64,000 nucleotides of DNA from Streptomyces albus subsp. albus (GTDB taxonomy: Bacteria > Actinomycetota > Actinomycetes > Streptomycetales > Streptomycetaceae): NCBI RefSeq assembly GCF_000725885.1, contig NZ_JODR01000001.1, positions 310,001-374,000 of the forward strand. The letters are read 5' to 3'. Position numbers and translations under genes: made by a program. Numbering within the stretch: position 1 is the first letter of the stretch; each line of letters begins with the position of its first letter. Below are positions 45,776 through 55,258 of this stretch, piece by piece. A model generated the notes under the pieces. It saw nothing but the letters and a program-made list of their open reading frames with translations, had not been told where the DNA came from and made no database searches.

Positions 45776-47809
45776 CTACGCGGGCGGCGTGATCGTCGGG
45801 TCGTTGCCGTAGCTGACGGTGCCCTTGGGGACCGAGGCGCCGCGCCCGCCCGTGATCCGGTTCAGCGTCACGTTGGCGTGCGAGGTGCCGCCGCTCGTGA
45901 CGTTGATGCCGAACGTCGCGCCGGCGTTCGCCGCCCGGATGAAGTTCCCGTTGATTTGCGTTGCGTCGCCGTCGGACCGGATGCCGTCGCCGCTGTAACC
46001 GCTGATTATGTTGTTCGAAATGATCACGCCGCCGGCCTGTTTCGCGCCGGATGAGGTCTGAACCTCGATGGCGCCGTACCCGCTGCCGCCTACGTTGTTG
46101 AGCACGTTGCCAGTGATCAGTACGCCGTCGGACTTGGTCTTGCCGGACGTGACCATGATCCCGGACCGGTAGCCGGAGCGGTTGGTGCCGCCGATGGTGT
46201 TGTCGGCGATGATCGAGTCGTACCAGTCGTACGCGTGCACGCCGTAGACAAGCGTGTCAGCGATCGTGTTGCCGTGCACGGTGATGCGCCGGTAGACGTT
46301 GCTGGTGTTGCTGGCGTGCGAGCCGACCAGCGCGCCCCACGGGCCGCACACGTCCGAGGGGCCCGTGTAGCAGCCGGTGATGATGATGTCCCGCGAATGG
46401 GTGCCGTCGTACGGCAACCCGCCTTCCAGCCCAGCGGCGCCGAGTGCGGCGTCGATCTGGATTGCCTCGGTGGTCTGCGGGCTGTCGGGCTTGGGGACGC
46501 TGCCCTCGAACCGGCAGTGCGCCACCGTCGCGTTGCTGATCGCGTTGAGCTCGATGGCGTGGTTGTTGGGCTGGTTGATCACGCGCACGTGGTCGAGGGT
46601 GATCCGTTCGGCGTGGGCGAAGGCGAACATGTTCCCGCTGCCGGTCTTGGCCGGGGCGTTGCCGTCCCAGGTGCCGCCCGAGACCCGGATGGTGCCGTGC
46701 CCGGAGTAGCCGGCGTGTTCCTCGGTGCCGTCGAAGTTCTGCACCAGCCGCGCCGAGAGGTTGAGTCCGCGGCGGATCACGGCCCCCTCGTCGGCGGCGA
46801 TCGTGACGCCGTCTTGCACGTACAGGCACGGCGCCGGCCACTCGCCGCGGGCCGAGTCCATCAGGTACACACCGGCCGGTACCCGGACGGTGCCGCCGCC
46901 GGCCGCGGCGGCGGCGTCGAGCGCGGCCCGGAACGCTGGGGCGTCATCGGTGGCGCCGTCCCCGGCCGCGCCGAACGCGCGCACGTCGAAGTGCGTGCTG
47001 CCGCTGCTGATCGGCGGAATCTGCGTGGAAGGGACCTTGCCGGAGGCGTCGAGGGAGGCCACGCCGCCGGGTGTGCCCTGCGCTGTGGTGGGGATGGCGC
47101 CCACGTCAGCCGCGGTGTAGGTGGGCCGCTGTGCGGCGGCGAGGGTGCCCGTGTCGTCGAGCTGGGCGACGCCGCCCGGTGACCCCGGGGCGGTGTCCGG
47201 CACGGCGCCTACGTCGGCTGCGTTGAGGATGATGTCGGGGCCCAAGTCGCCGTTCACGCTGTTCACGCTGCCGTCACCTGGGTCGCCCTTCGGCCCTTGC
47301 GGGCCCTCGGGCCCCTGGGGCCCCTGGGGACCTTCCGGTCCCTGGGGGCCTGCGGGCCCGGGCGGGCCGACGAGCGAGTCGAGCCACTGCACGGGCGTAC
47401 CGACGAAACCCTCGGCGACCGCGATCTCGTAGGCGCTCGCGCCGCGTACGTAGTTCGGCTTGCTCGGGTCGGTCGGGGCCACGTCCGCGAGGTCGACCTC
47501 CGGGTCGTCCTGCGGGAGCAGGAGAGAGTACGAGCGGTTCGACGCCACCCCTTCGAGGGCTTCCGTCACGGTGTACGTCCAGTCGACCGGGTCCATGCCC
47601 GGGGCGTCGGTCGCCGGCAGGACCACGGAGACAGCGCCCGAGGCGTCGAGCGGTGCCTCGACGGGGCCGGCGAGCATCACGTCGGCCCCGCCGAAGGTGA
47701 GCAGCGCGGGGGCCCTGAACGTCACCTTTCCCTTGAGCGGGTCGCCGTTCGGTCGCAGGTAGCGGGCGGTGACGGTCACGGACGGGATGGACTCAGGCAG
47801 CGATGCCAA
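45776..47809 (-). CDS. Tail fibre/spike with collagen-like repeat and beta-helix
   Basis: A 677-residue tail fibre. The N-terminal ~145 residues are a particle-attachment part. Then follow ten G-x-y triplets (GPPGPAGPQGPEGPQGPQ and onward), two copies of an ~35-residue unit (NAADVGAVPDTAPGSPGGVA / TAADVGAIPTTAQGTPGGVA), and a pectate-lyase-like right-handed beta-helix from ~265 (FDVRAFGAAGDGATDDAPAF, then many HGNTI/SNNII rungs). It probably binds or trims host surface polysaccharide and sets host range. Confidence 0.85.
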   Translation of the reverse strand: MASLPESIPSVTVTARYLRPNGDPLKGKVTFRAPALLTFGGADVMLAGPVEAPLDASGAVSVVLPATDAPGMDPVDWTYTVTEALEGVASNRSYSLLLPQDDPEVDLADVAPTDPSKPNYVRGASAYEIAVAEGFVGTPVQWLDSLVGPPGPAGPQGPEGPQGPQGPEGPQGPKGDPGDGSVNSVNGDLGPDIILNAADVGAVPDTAPGSPGGVAQLDDTGTLAAAQRPTYTAADVGAIPTTAQGTPGGVASLDASGKVPSTQIPPISSGSTHFDVRAFGAAGDGATDDAPAFRAALDAAAAAGGGTVRVPAGVYLMDSARGEWPAPCLYVQDGVTIAADEGAVIRRGLNLSARLVQNFDGTEEHAGYSGHGTIRVSGGTWDGNAPAKTGSGNMFAFAHAERITLDHVRVINQPNNHAIELNAISNATVAHCRFEGSVPKPDSPQTTEAIQIDAALGAAGLEGGLPYDGTHSRDIIITGCYTGPSDVCGPWGALVGSHASNTSNVYRRITVHGNTIADTLVYGVHAYDWYDSIIADNTIGGTNRSGYRSGIMVTSGKTKSDGVLITGNVLNNVGGSGYGAIEVQTSSGAKQAGGVIISNNIISGYSGDGIRSDGDATQINGNFIRAANAGATFGINVTSGGTSHANVTLNRITGGRGASVPKGTVSYGNDPTITPPA

Positions 47810-47821
47810 GAGCGGGTCTCC

Positions 47822-48592
47822 TTACGGGGCGGCGGAGGTGGGCGGTGCGGGGGCGAGGGCGGACGGCGCCTCGTCAGCGGCGAAGGTGTTCCGCGTGTAG
47901 GCCGACAACACGGTCGTCTCGACGGTGCCGGCGCCCCTGGTGCGGTGGTCGATGCGCCAGGTCACGTAGTCGAGGTATTCGAGACCGACCAGCGGATAGG
48001 TCACCTCGCGCAGTGTCGAGGTGTCCGCGGCGGCGTCGTACTCGGCGAGGATGCGCTCGACGCCGTCGGGCGGGGTCATCACGACGCGCACCTGTCCGCC
48101 GCCTGCGCCCGCGTAGGTGACCAGCCGCAGGTATGCGACCGCATTGTGCACGGGCCCGGCGCCCCGCCAGCCGATCAGATAGCCGGTGGAGCTGGTGACT
48201 TGGGCGCTGGTCGGGTACAGCGGGACGGGCATCCACGGGCGGCCCAGGAACCCGGGCGCGTGCGCGTCGTCCATCAGGATGATGTGTCCGTCGCGGCTCC
48301 ATATGCGGATCATCTGAGCGTCGGTGCCGCTCTCGTCTCCCACGGTCAGCGCGCGGGTCCCGTCGTCGCGGCCTATGCCGACGCCCCAGTCACCGTCGGG
48401 CGTCTCCCCGACGATGAACGTCCGGTACCCGTCGGGGGTCTCGGCTTTGAGCTGTCCGCCTCGGCCGATCACCACGTCACCAGCGGTTACGGAGTCGAGA
48501 GCGGGCCGGATCTGCGACCGGCCCCGGATGGTGCGCACTTCCCGCTCCAGCTTCGCGATGCGGTCGAGCAGGTCACGCGGGACGGCGGCCAT
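47822..48592 (-). CDS. Phage minor structural protein
   Basis: A 256-residue protein beginning with a short coiled coil (VPRDLLDRIAKLEREVRTIR) and continuing as strand-rich sequence (GDVVIGRGGQLKAETPDGYR, DAQMIRIWSRDGHIILMDD). It ends in a Pro/Ala-rich tail 12 bp before the fibre gene. ATG 48592 shares one base with the TGA of the upstream gene. By position it is a baseplate or fibre-base component; I assign no family. Confidence 0.75.
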   Translation of the reverse strand: MAAVPRDLLDRIAKLEREVRTIRGRSQIRPALDSVTAGDVVIGRGGQLKAETPDGYRTFIVGETPDGDWGVGIGRDDGTRALTVGDESGTDAQMIRIWSRDGHIILMDDAHAPGFLGRPWMPVPLYPTSAQVTSSTGYLIGWRGAGPVHNAVAYLRLVTYAGAGGGQVRVVMTPPDGVERILAEYDAAADTSTLREVTYPLVGLEYLDYVTWRIDHRTRGAGTVETTVLSAYTRNTFAADEAPSALAPAPPTSAAP

Positions 48593-49719
48593 CAAGGCAC
48601 CTCCAGATACAGCTTTGCCGTCTCGGGCCGGCCCCGTTCGGGCGGGCTGACGGACATGCCGACGACGCGATACCGGGCGCTGAGCGTGTCCGGGTGCCAC
48701 AAGTCGCGGATACGGACGCGGACGGTCGCCCCGACGAGCGCAGGGCTGACCACTCCCCCGAGCAGCACCTCGATTTCGGGTATCTGACCGGGACGGCGGG
48801 ATGCGGCGAGATCGGCCCGCGCGTGGCCGTCGAGGATGCTCTGATCCTCAACAGTGGTGTAGTCGCTGGTGCCATCGAGCCGCGGCCACCCGGTTGCGAT
48901 GTCCTGCTCGGCGACCAGCAGGGGGGAGGTGAGCGGGACGCTGTCCTCGGTCTGGTTGCGGTTGATGCTCGCGCCCCGTGTCTGCCACGTGGTAGCCATC
49001 TCGGTGGCGTCCATGGGCCAGGCGTAGGACAGGACCGGTCCCGGATGGTCGAGCACCACGTCGGCCGCGCCGGTGTGTAGCACCGGGTAGCCGAGCTGGA
49101 GCCGCCGGGCGCGGGTGCGGTCGTCGGCCCGGTAGCTCGCGATGCGCCACTCGAAACCGTCTTCCGCGGCGGCGAGTTCGTCGAGCAGGTCGCCGATGGT
49201 GTGGAGGTCGTAGCGGCTGTACGCGCGGTCCCGCAGCACTCCAGACAGCCCGGGGTCGGCCACGATGCCCAGGTCACCGCCGGGGGCGGACTGGGCATAG
49301 GCGAGCAGGTCGCGCGCTATGTCGAGCTGGTCGCGGCCGGTCACGGCGTAGTCGTCGTGCAGCAGCCGGCGGTAGAGGTAGGACTCCCAGCCGCCGGCCT
49401 GGATCTCCGCGCCAAGGAAGCCGCGGGCGTCGGACGAGAGGTTGAGGGTCCACAGGATGCCGCCCCACCAGATGTCGGGCCCGCGCTCGACCCATACGCC
49501 AGTGCGGCCCGGGGTGAGCGCCTGCCGCGCCCGCGCGGCGAGCCGGGCGTTCGGGATCGGCACGGTGCCACGCATGCTGCCGGTCTTGCCGATGTAGTCG
49601 TCGAGACTGAGACCCTGCACGGGCAGGGAGTCGACGAGCCGGTCGGTCATCAGGTCGCACAGCAACAGCCGGTAGGCGGTTGAGGGGGTCGGGATCACGT
49701 AGGCCCCCTCTCGGGTCAC
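48592..49719 (-). CDS. Tail protein, Siphovirus ReqiPepy6 Gp37-like
   Basis: A 375-residue protein: [20 protein letters not shown], then [40 protein letters not shown], a central [20 protein letters not shown] and a C-terminal [20 protein letters not shown]. This is the Gp37-like family common in actinophage baseplates, placed between the distal tail protein and the fibre. GTG 49719 gives a four-base overlap with the upstream stop, matching the coupling seen through the operon. Confidence 0.82.
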   Translation of the reverse strand: MTREGAYVIPTPSTAYRLLLCDLMTDRLVDSLPVQGLSLDDYIGKTGSMRGTVPIPNARLAARARQALTPGRTGVWVERGPDIWWGGILWTLNLSSDARGFLGAEIQAGGWESYLYRRLLHDDYAVTGRDQLDIARDLLAYAQSAPGGDLGIVADPGLSGVLRDRAYSRYDLHTIGDLLDELAAAEDGFEWRIASYRADDRTRARRLQLGYPVLHTGAADVVLDHPGPVLSYAWPMDATEMATTWQTRGASINRNQTEDSVPLTSPLLVAEQDIATGWPRLDGTSDYTTVEDQSILDGHARADLAASRRPGQIPEIEVLLGGVVSPALVGATVRVRIRDLWHPDTLSARYRVVGMSVSPPERGRPETAKLYLEVP

Positions 49720-50693
49720 TGCACGTAGGTCGCTGAGACGCGCATGTTGTGGCCCTTGGCGAGCACGATGTTCGGCGACCACGTGCGGAGGTAGATCTGT
49801 CCGTCGGACTCGACGCGGGCGCTGCCGTCGCCGTAGCCGTCCGTCGCGATGGCCTCGACGCTGAACGGCGGACGCCACCCGCCCGGAAGCGAACCGATGA
49901 ACGTGTCGGGCAAGTTGGTCTTGTCGACGAGATCGCCGCCCGTGCGCTCCAAGTACACGGAGAACGTCACGACACCGCTCCTGCGGCGGGCGGCGAACGT
50001 GTTGATCTTCCATCCCGTGCCGACGGCGAAACCCGAGGTGGTGCTCTCGGCGGGGATCTCCGGCGGCCGGTAGGTGCGCCAGGCCGTACCGTCCCACCGT
50101 TCCAGCACGCCGGCGCGGTCCCTGTACTGGCCGTCGTAGGTGCCGGCGCCCTCACTGCGCGGGTGCGGGGTGATCCCGCCGACGGCGACCGTGTACCGGC
50201 GCCGGTCGGTCAGGGCCGACGCCCAGTCGATGCCGCCCGTCGAGGATGACGCGCCGGCCCGTACACGCACGTCCCACAGCGGGAGCGAGGCGGGCGGCAG
50301 CGGCGGCGCCGTCGGGGCGCCGGACGCCTCACCCTGCACGATCTCGACCACGGCAAGGGTCTTGCCCTCGGTGTCGTACATGCCGTCGTAGATGCGCAGG
50401 ATGACGGTGTCGATCCGGTCGAGCGCGTCACCCGGGGCGAGGGTGACCAGCTCGGGCGCGTCCAGCGCGACGGGGTACGGGCCCTGGGCGGTGGTGCCCT
50501 GGACCACGGCCCGGCCGATACCGATGCGCACGGACATGGCGCCGGCCGGTGTGGCGACCAGCGGGGAGCCGCCCGGGATCACGCCGCTGCGGCTGGTGAG
50601 CTCTGCGGCGGGGGTCACCGTGCCGACGGGCGCGAGGCGAGTCTCCTCTCGGGTCTGCCCGGTGGGCAGCAGCCATGCGGCGCGCACGGTCAT
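49716..50693 (-). CDS. Baseplate/minor tail protein
   Basis: A 325-residue protein. The N-terminal half ([56 protein letters not shown]) resembles baseplate-upper-like proteins of actinophages; the second half is a strand-rich head ([40 protein letters not shown]) like carbohydrate-binding receptor tips. ATG 50693 lies 13 bp after the upstream stop. A host-binding role is inferred from its position. Confidence 0.75.
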   Translation of the reverse strand: MTVRAAWLLPTGQTREETRLAPVGTVTPAAELTSRSGVIPGGSPLVATPAGAMSVRIGIGRAVVQGTTAQGPYPVALDAPELVTLAPGDALDRIDTVILRIYDGMYDTEGKTLAVVEIVQGEASGAPTAPPLPPASLPLWDVRVRAGASSSTGGIDWASALTDRRRYTVAVGGITPHPRSEGAGTYDGQYRDRAGVLERWDGTAWRTYRPPEIPAESTTSGFAVGTGWKINTFAARRRSGVVTFSVYLERTGGDLVDKTNLPDTFIGSLPGGWRPPFSVEAIATDGYGDGSARVESDGQIYLRTWSPNIVLAKGHNMRVSATYVQ

Positions 50694-50706
50694 GAGAAAG
50701 GGCTCC

Positions 50707-51582
50707 TTACCAGTAGGCGGACCGGTAGCGGACGGTCACGGACGCGGCAGGGGTGCCGGTGCCGCGCAGTACGAGGGCCGTCTCGCCCGGGGGAAAGGTG
50801 AACGTGGCCTCGGGCACGCTGCGGGCGGTCGCCGCATAGAGCCTGCTTGCGGTGCCGTTGAGCGTGGCCGTGCCGGCGAGGGTGTCGACGACGAGCAGGT
50901 CGTCGGAGTCGAGCGGGAGGTCGTATTCGAGGGCGTCACCGCTGTTGATGTTGGTGAGCGAGGGGCGCGCCATCGGCCCCCGGAACTCGATCACGGGGTG
51001 CGTGCTGGCGGTCCCCCCGTTGGTGACGGTGAGGGCGCCGGACTCCCCGGGCGCCCCCCAATCGAGCGGCCAGGCCAGCGGCCAGGCGAGGCCCGGCTCG
51101 GGCGAGGGCAGCCCGGCGCTCGCGGTCTGCTCGTCGAGCGCGTACCGGCGCGGGTCCGTCGCCTCCCACTCGACCGCGCCGTCGACCACGGTGCCGGTGT
51201 TGTAGCCCTTGCCGACGGGCAGGTCGCGGCGCGTGCAGCGGGCCCAGCACAGCAGCGGCCCCCGCTCATCCAGCCAGATCACGAGCGGCAGCTCGTCGAC
51301 CACGGGAACCGTGCCCGATTCGAGCGCGCCGACGACGGCGCCCAGCTCGGCCGCGCGCCCGCGCACGACCAGCCCGTCAAGGCCGATCGTGCGCGACTGC
51401 GCCAGCAGCGTGCCAGGGAGCGCGCCGTGCGCGTCCGGGCGCTGAACCGTGCCCGAATCAAGCGCGGGGAGTTCGCCCCAGCCGGTCAGCTTGGCCCACC
51501 GGTAGGGTGTGCCGCGGCCGAGCAGCAGGCCGCCGTACTGAACCTGTCCGCGTCGGGTGACAAGGTCCCCGAGCACTGTCAC
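50707..51582 (-). CDS. Distal tail (Dit-like) protein
   Basis: A 291-residue protein immediately after the tape measure gene, where siphoviruses encode Dit. Features: an N-terminal strand-rich domain (VQYGGLLLGRGTPYRWAKLT, HGALPGTLLAQSRTIGLDGL) and a C-terminal galectin-like part (SGALTVTNGGTASTHPVIEF, FTFPPGETALVLRGTG). GTG 51582 overlaps the tape measure stop by four bases. It would form the hub joining tail tube and baseplate. Confidence 0.78.
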   Translation of the reverse strand: MTVLGDLVTRRGQVQYGGLLLGRGTPYRWAKLTGWGELPALDSGTVQRPDAHGALPGTLLAQSRTIGLDGLVVRGRAAELGAVVGALESGTVPVVDELPLVIWLDERGPLLCWARCTRRDLPVGKGYNTGTVVDGAVEWEATDPRRYALDEQTASAGLPSPEPGLAWPLAWPLDWGAPGESGALTVTNGGTASTHPVIEFRGPMARPSLTNINSGDALEYDLPLDSDDLLVVDTLAGTATLNGTASRLYAATARSVPEATFTFPPGETALVLRGTGTPAASVTVRYRSAYW

Positions 51583-54056
51583 CCCCTCGCCTTCGCGGCC
51601 CACGCGAGTGCTCTTGCGTTGTCCTCCGGGCTCCCGTTCTCTGCGGCGTGCCAGTGCTCGACGTGCACCATCGGGCCGGCCTGCCCGCCCGCGGGGCCGG
51701 GGCCCCACGCTTGCGCGGCAGGCGTCCCGGCGAGCTGCATGCGCGGGACCGGCGGAGGAGTCACCAGCGACCGCATTGCGGAGTCCAGCGGCCCCCGGCC
51801 GGACTCGATGCCCCGGACGATGCCCGCAGGAATCCACCGGCCCACCGATTGCGCCATCACGCGCGAGGGCGAGTGAATACCGAGCGCTTTCGCGATCGGC
51901 CCAGGGATCATGTTCTTCGCGAACGAAATCAATTTACTCTTGAGCCAAGATCCCATGGACTTGATTCCGGACAGCAGGCCCCGGATCACGTCCTTGCCCT
52001 TCCCGATAAGCAGGTTCTTCGTGTCGCCGACGGCGCGCACGAGACGGTCAGGAAGTCCGCGAGCCCAGTCGACCGCCTCGCGGAATTTGCGCACCAGCCA
52101 GTCTTTGAAAGCCTTACCGGCGCGCGCTGCCACATCGGACAGCTTCTTTGCCAGCGGTCCGACTTTCTCGGCCAACCACGAAGGAATATTCGTAAACCAG
52201 TCGATCAGGCCGCGCCACTTCGATTTCGTCTTGTCCACGGCCCACTGCCACCCATCGGCGATGAGCTGGCCCACGAACTTGAGAGCCATTTTCAGCGTGG
52301 CTTTGAGCAGTTGGAGGGCGCCTTTGACGACGGCGATCAGCATGCCCCACATGCCGCCCGTCACGTCCTTGATGCCCTGCCACACCTTGCCCCAGTCGCC
52401 AGATATCAGACCGGTGACAATCTCGATGATGCCTTTAATGTACTGCATCGCAGCGGACACATATTCGCCGATGGCGCCCCAGACGACACGGGCGATTTCC
52501 ATGATGCTGTCACCGTGCTTAGTCCACGTCTCGTCAATGAGAGTGACGACATCTTGGATTATCTGTGCGACCTGTCCGAGTGCTTCGCCGACCTTTTCGC
52601 CGAGGCCGCCTTTGGAGCCTTCGCCCGAGAAAGCTGCGCTGATCTTCCCGAAGACGCCTTGCAGCTTCTCAAGGTGGGGGGCGATCTCCTCCCAGAATTC
52701 CCCCAGCTTCTTGCCGATGCCTGAGAAAGCGCCGCCGAAGTTCTGCCGGAATTTTTCAAGAGCGGGCAGGACTTTGCCGCCCAGGAATTCCACGAATCCC
52801 TGTTGAAGGGTCCGTTTGAACTTCTCGACCTTCGTGCCCGCGTTGTCCCGCAGCGAGTTACCCATCTTGTCGGCAGCGCCGCCGACTTTCCCGAGCGCGT
52901 CAGCAGCCGACGACGGGTCAAGCGCCATAAGCGCTTTCTGTGTGTCCTCCGACTTGGTGCCGAAGAGCGTCAGGGCGAGCGTTGACCGCTCGGTCGGGTC
53001 TTTGATTTTCCGGAGGCCGTCGAAGACCTTATCGAGCGCTTCTTTCGCCTTCGGGCCACCCTTGGAAAAAACCCGCTGCATTTCTTCGCCGGACAGGCCG
53101 ATCGCGGCAAACGCCTTGTTCGCCTCGTCGCCACCGCCCTGCGCGATCAGGACGAACTCTTTCAGCGAGTCGGCGACAACATCGGTATCGCGCGCACCGG
53201 CTTTGAGGCCCTGCGACATGAGCCCGGTCGCGGTCTTGGCGTCGATACCGAGCTGACGGAACTGAGTGGAATACTCGTTGAACGTGTCCATCAGGTCGTC
53301 AGCGCGCGGCCCCATTTTCTGCATGCCGCGCGTCATCACGTCCAACGCCTCGTCTGCGTTGGGCGCGAGTTTCGTTTTCATGATCTGACCGACAGCATTA
53401 GCGGTCTGCCCGAGATCCAGATCGAACGTCGACGCCAAATCCGAGACCTTAGTCGAAATGGATTCGATCTGAGCGTTCGTCGCGCCAGGCGGGAGCAGAC
53501 CCGAGCGCATCGTCGCGGAAATCGCGTCCGCAGCGCCCTGGAAGTCCTCCGTGACGGCGTTCGCGTACATGGAACCGGCGATCTCGCCGTACTTCTTCGC
53601 CTCGGCGGGGGTGGCGCCGAGCTGGGCGCCCAGACGGCCCACGATGCGGGACTGGTCCAGCGCCTCACCCATGGCCATGACCAGTGCGGCGCCGGCCGCC
53701 GCGCCCAGCGCAGCAGCACCCCCGGCCACAGCGGCCTTCATGCCCTGGAGCCGGCCGCCGATCTTCTCGCCGGCGCCCGCAGTGCCATCGGCGGCACCGT
53801 CGCCGAGCGCGGCGCCCCCCTCATGGCCGGCCGCGGCGAACTGCCCGTCGAGGCCGGACAGGGCACTGTCGGCGCCGCGCGACACACCGTCGCCGAGCTG
53901 CTGCCCCGCCGCGCGGCCCGCGCGCGCGGCCTCCTCGCCCATCTGTTGGCCGGCCGTGCGTACGCGGCCCTCGGCTCGGGTGAGACCGGACGACATGCCC
54001 TCGTCGTCGACGGTCACAAGCGCGGTGAGCTCTCCCACAGTCAGCGCCACGGGCAC
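51579..54056 (-). CDS. Tail tape measure protein
   Basis: An 825-residue tape measure, the longest phage gene in the window, which sets tail length. Residues 1-100 are helical with heptads (GEEAARAGRAAGQQLGDGVS); a hydrophobic stretch near 105-130 (AVAGGAAALGAAAGAALVMA) and others near 565 (WGMLIAVVKGALQLLKATLK) are typical. The middle holds a TP901-type tape-measure core (TRGMQKMGPRADDLMDTFNE, AFAAIGLSGEEMQRVFSKGG). The C-terminal IHSPSRVMAQSVGRWIPAGI motif is a common end signature. It starts at GTG 54056, 34 bp after the chaperone frameshift product. Confidence 0.93.
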   Translation of the reverse strand: MPVALTVGELTALVTVDDEGMSSGLTRAEGRVRTAGQQMGEEAARAGRAAGQQLGDGVSRGADSALSGLDGQFAAAGHEGGAALGDGAADGTAGAGEKIGGRLQGMKAAVAGGAAALGAAAGAALVMAMGEALDQSRIVGRLGAQLGATPAEAKKYGEIAGSMYANAVTEDFQGAADAISATMRSGLLPPGATNAQIESISTKVSDLASTFDLDLGQTANAVGQIMKTKLAPNADEALDVMTRGMQKMGPRADDLMDTFNEYSTQFRQLGIDAKTATGLMSQGLKAGARDTDVVADSLKEFVLIAQGGGDEANKAFAAIGLSGEEMQRVFSKGGPKAKEALDKVFDGLRKIKDPTERSTLALTLFGTKSEDTQKALMALDPSSAADALGKVGGAADKMGNSLRDNAGTKVEKFKRTLQQGFVEFLGGKVLPALEKFRQNFGGAFSGIGKKLGEFWEEIAPHLEKLQGVFGKISAAFSGEGSKGGLGEKVGEALGQVAQIIQDVVTLIDETWTKHGDSIMEIARVVWGAIGEYVSAAMQYIKGIIEIVTGLISGDWGKVWQGIKDVTGGMWGMLIAVVKGALQLLKATLKMALKFVGQLIADGWQWAVDKTKSKWRGLIDWFTNIPSWLAEKVGPLAKKLSDVAARAGKAFKDWLVRKFREAVDWARGLPDRLVRAVGDTKNLLIGKGKDVIRGLLSGIKSMGSWLKSKLISFAKNMIPGPIAKALGIHSPSRVMAQSVGRWIPAGIVRGIESGRGPLDSAMRSLVTPPPVPRMQLAGTPAAQAWGPGPAGGQAGPMVHVEHWHAAENGSPEDNARALAWAAKARG

Positions 54057-54090
54057 GCACCCCCTATGCAGTTGTGGTTGTGCGGCTCGC

Positions 54091-54734
54091 CTACGCGGTG
54101 AGCCGGGCGATCTCGTTCGGGTCGGTCACGTGCCGCGGCGTCGAGCGCCACGCGCGCGCGAACCGGGACTCGGGCGGCAGGGAGCCGAGCAGCACCAGGA
54201 ACCGGCGCAGGCTGAGGGCCGCGAGCTGGTCGGCGCTGAGGTGGTGGACGGCGGACAGGTCACCCTCAACCGCAGCCCAGTGACGGACTACCGCCGACCA
54301 GAACTCTTCCGCTTCCTGTTCCTGTTGCCGCTCCGCGGCCGTGGGGCTTTTCCCGGGCCGTCCTGCTCGTCGTATAGGCGGCGGGCGCGCTCCAACGACA
54401 TCGAGCCGGGCACGGACGTGTTGGCGATCGCCCAGGCGAGGACGATGCCCATATGCCGGTCATCGACGTTCCGACGGATCAGCTCATCGACCAGCCCGGA
54501 CGGCAGCAGCGCGCCAAGCAGGCTCTGAATGTCTTCGGGGTCGGCGGACTCGCGCACGCGGTGCATCTGCACCTGAATGAGGGCCGGGAGCCGCGACGGG
54601 AGCCGCCATTCGCGGCCGAACATGCGGAACGGCATACCGTCGTGTCTCGGTTCGATCCGTTCCTCGGCCCAGAAGGCATCCCAGTCGGCCGTATCCGGCC
54701 GCTCGTCGTGCTCCTGGTCGTGCAGCTCGCTCAC
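54091..54734 (-). CDS. Tail assembly chaperone, -1 frameshift fusion (gpGT-like)
   Basis: Ribosomes that slip -1 on GGGAAAA (54354-54348) leave the zero frame after residue 129 and continue for 85 more codons to TAG 54091, making a 214-residue fusion. The T-part reads SPTAAERQQEQEAEEFWSAV, then HHLSADQLAALSLRRFLVLL and RHVTDPNEIARLTA. That frame has no start codon of its own in a sensible place and is free of stops from the slip site to TAG, so the shift is well supported. The fusion to shorter product ratio governs tail assembly in lambda-like phages. Confidence 0.85.
54288..54734 (-). CDS. Tail assembly chaperone, zero-frame product (gpG-like)
   Basis: A 148-residue protein: TADWDAFWAEERIEPRHDGM, FGREWRLPSRLPALIQVQMH, DPEDIQSLLGALLPSGLVDE, RHMGIVLAWAIANTSVPG and a basic end GNRNRKRKSSGRR. 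Its position between major tail protein and tape measure, and a slippery heptamer near its 3' end, identify it as the G-type chaperone that coats the tape measure during tail assembly. GTG 54734 overlaps the major tail stop by four bases. Confidence 0.88.
   Translation of the reverse strand: MSELHDQEHDERPDTADWDAFWAEERIEPRHDGMPFRMFGREWRLPSRLPALIQVQMHRVRESADPEDIQSLLGALLPSGLVDELIRRNVDDRHMGIVLAWAIANTSVPGSMSLERARRLYDEQDGPGKAPRPRSGNRNRKRKSSGRR
54348..54354 (-). other. Slippery heptamer GGGAAAA for programmed -1 frameshifting
   Basis: Read on the minus strand, CCG GGA AAA GCC contains G-GGA-AAA, of the X-XXY-YYZ form and one base from lambda's GGGAAAG. Re-pairing gives GGG AAA AGC. It is 61 bases before the zero-frame stop codon. 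Confidence 0.85.
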
Positions 54735-55189
54735 TGCGCCACCACCGCGACCTTCGACGGGGCGCCGCACCGGGTGATCGTGACACCCCAGGACGTTTTC
54801 GCGTTGTGCTCGCCGCCGACCTCGCCAGGGGTGGCCGTCGCCTCCCACACCGTCCACTCGGTCTGGTCCTTGTGCCGGTAGCGGAAGCGGTTCCGGCTCG
54901 CTTCGCCGACACCGGTGGTCCACACGGTGTCGACGTACTGCTGTGCCGGGTCCTGCGCTCCCGTGGTCGCCGAGTACAGCCCGGTGAGCTCGATCGTGGC
55001 GCCGCGCTGCATGATGTCTTGCTCGTACTGGCCGTCGCTGTCGTTCGTGGTGGTGTCGGCGACCTCTTCGTTCTCACCGCGGTTGAGCGTCCAACTGTTG
55101 ACCTTGGTGAGCGTCAGCCACGTCTCGGTGGCAGCGTCCTCGTCCTCGACCTCGAAAATCCAGTCGCGGGCGCTGATGGGGCGTCCCAT
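54731..55189 (-). CDS. Major tail tube protein
   Basis: A 152-residue protein upstream of the chaperones: RDWIFEVEDEDAATETWLTL, NSWTLNRGENEEVADTTTND, ATIELTGLYSATTGAQDPAQ and a C-terminal TSWGVTITRCGAPSKVAVV. The length, strand-rich composition and gene order are those of siphovirus tail tube subunits. ATG 55189 is preceded by GGAGGACACCC. A short hairpin lies in the 69-bp gap before it. Confidence 0.88.
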   Translation of the reverse strand: MGRPISARDWIFEVEDEDAATETWLTLTKVNSWTLNRGENEEVADTTTNDSDGQYEQDIMQRGATIELTGLYSATTGAQDPAQQYVDTVWTTGVGEASRNRFRYRHKDQTEWTVWEATATPGEVGGEHNAKTSWGVTITRCGAPSKVAVVAQ

Positions 55190-55215
55190 GGGTGTCCTCC
55201 TGTGGGCATGCGTGG

Positions 55216-55235
55216 GCGCCCCACAGGCGGGGCGC
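55216..55235 (-). other. Short hairpin before the major tail gene
   Basis: GCGCCCC (55216-55222) pairs with GGGGCGC (55229-55235). It is the only sizeable gap in the head-to-tail part of the operon and could mark mRNA processing or a partial terminator that tunes tail protein output. Confidence 0.4.
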
Positions 55236-55258
55236 TGCGGGGTGTTGCGGGTGGTGTC

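Noticed and set aside
47277..47369. DNA repeat or insertion sequence in the fibre gene
   Set aside because: The periodicity comes from collagen-like Gly-x-y codons of the tail fibre and has no terminal inverted repeats.
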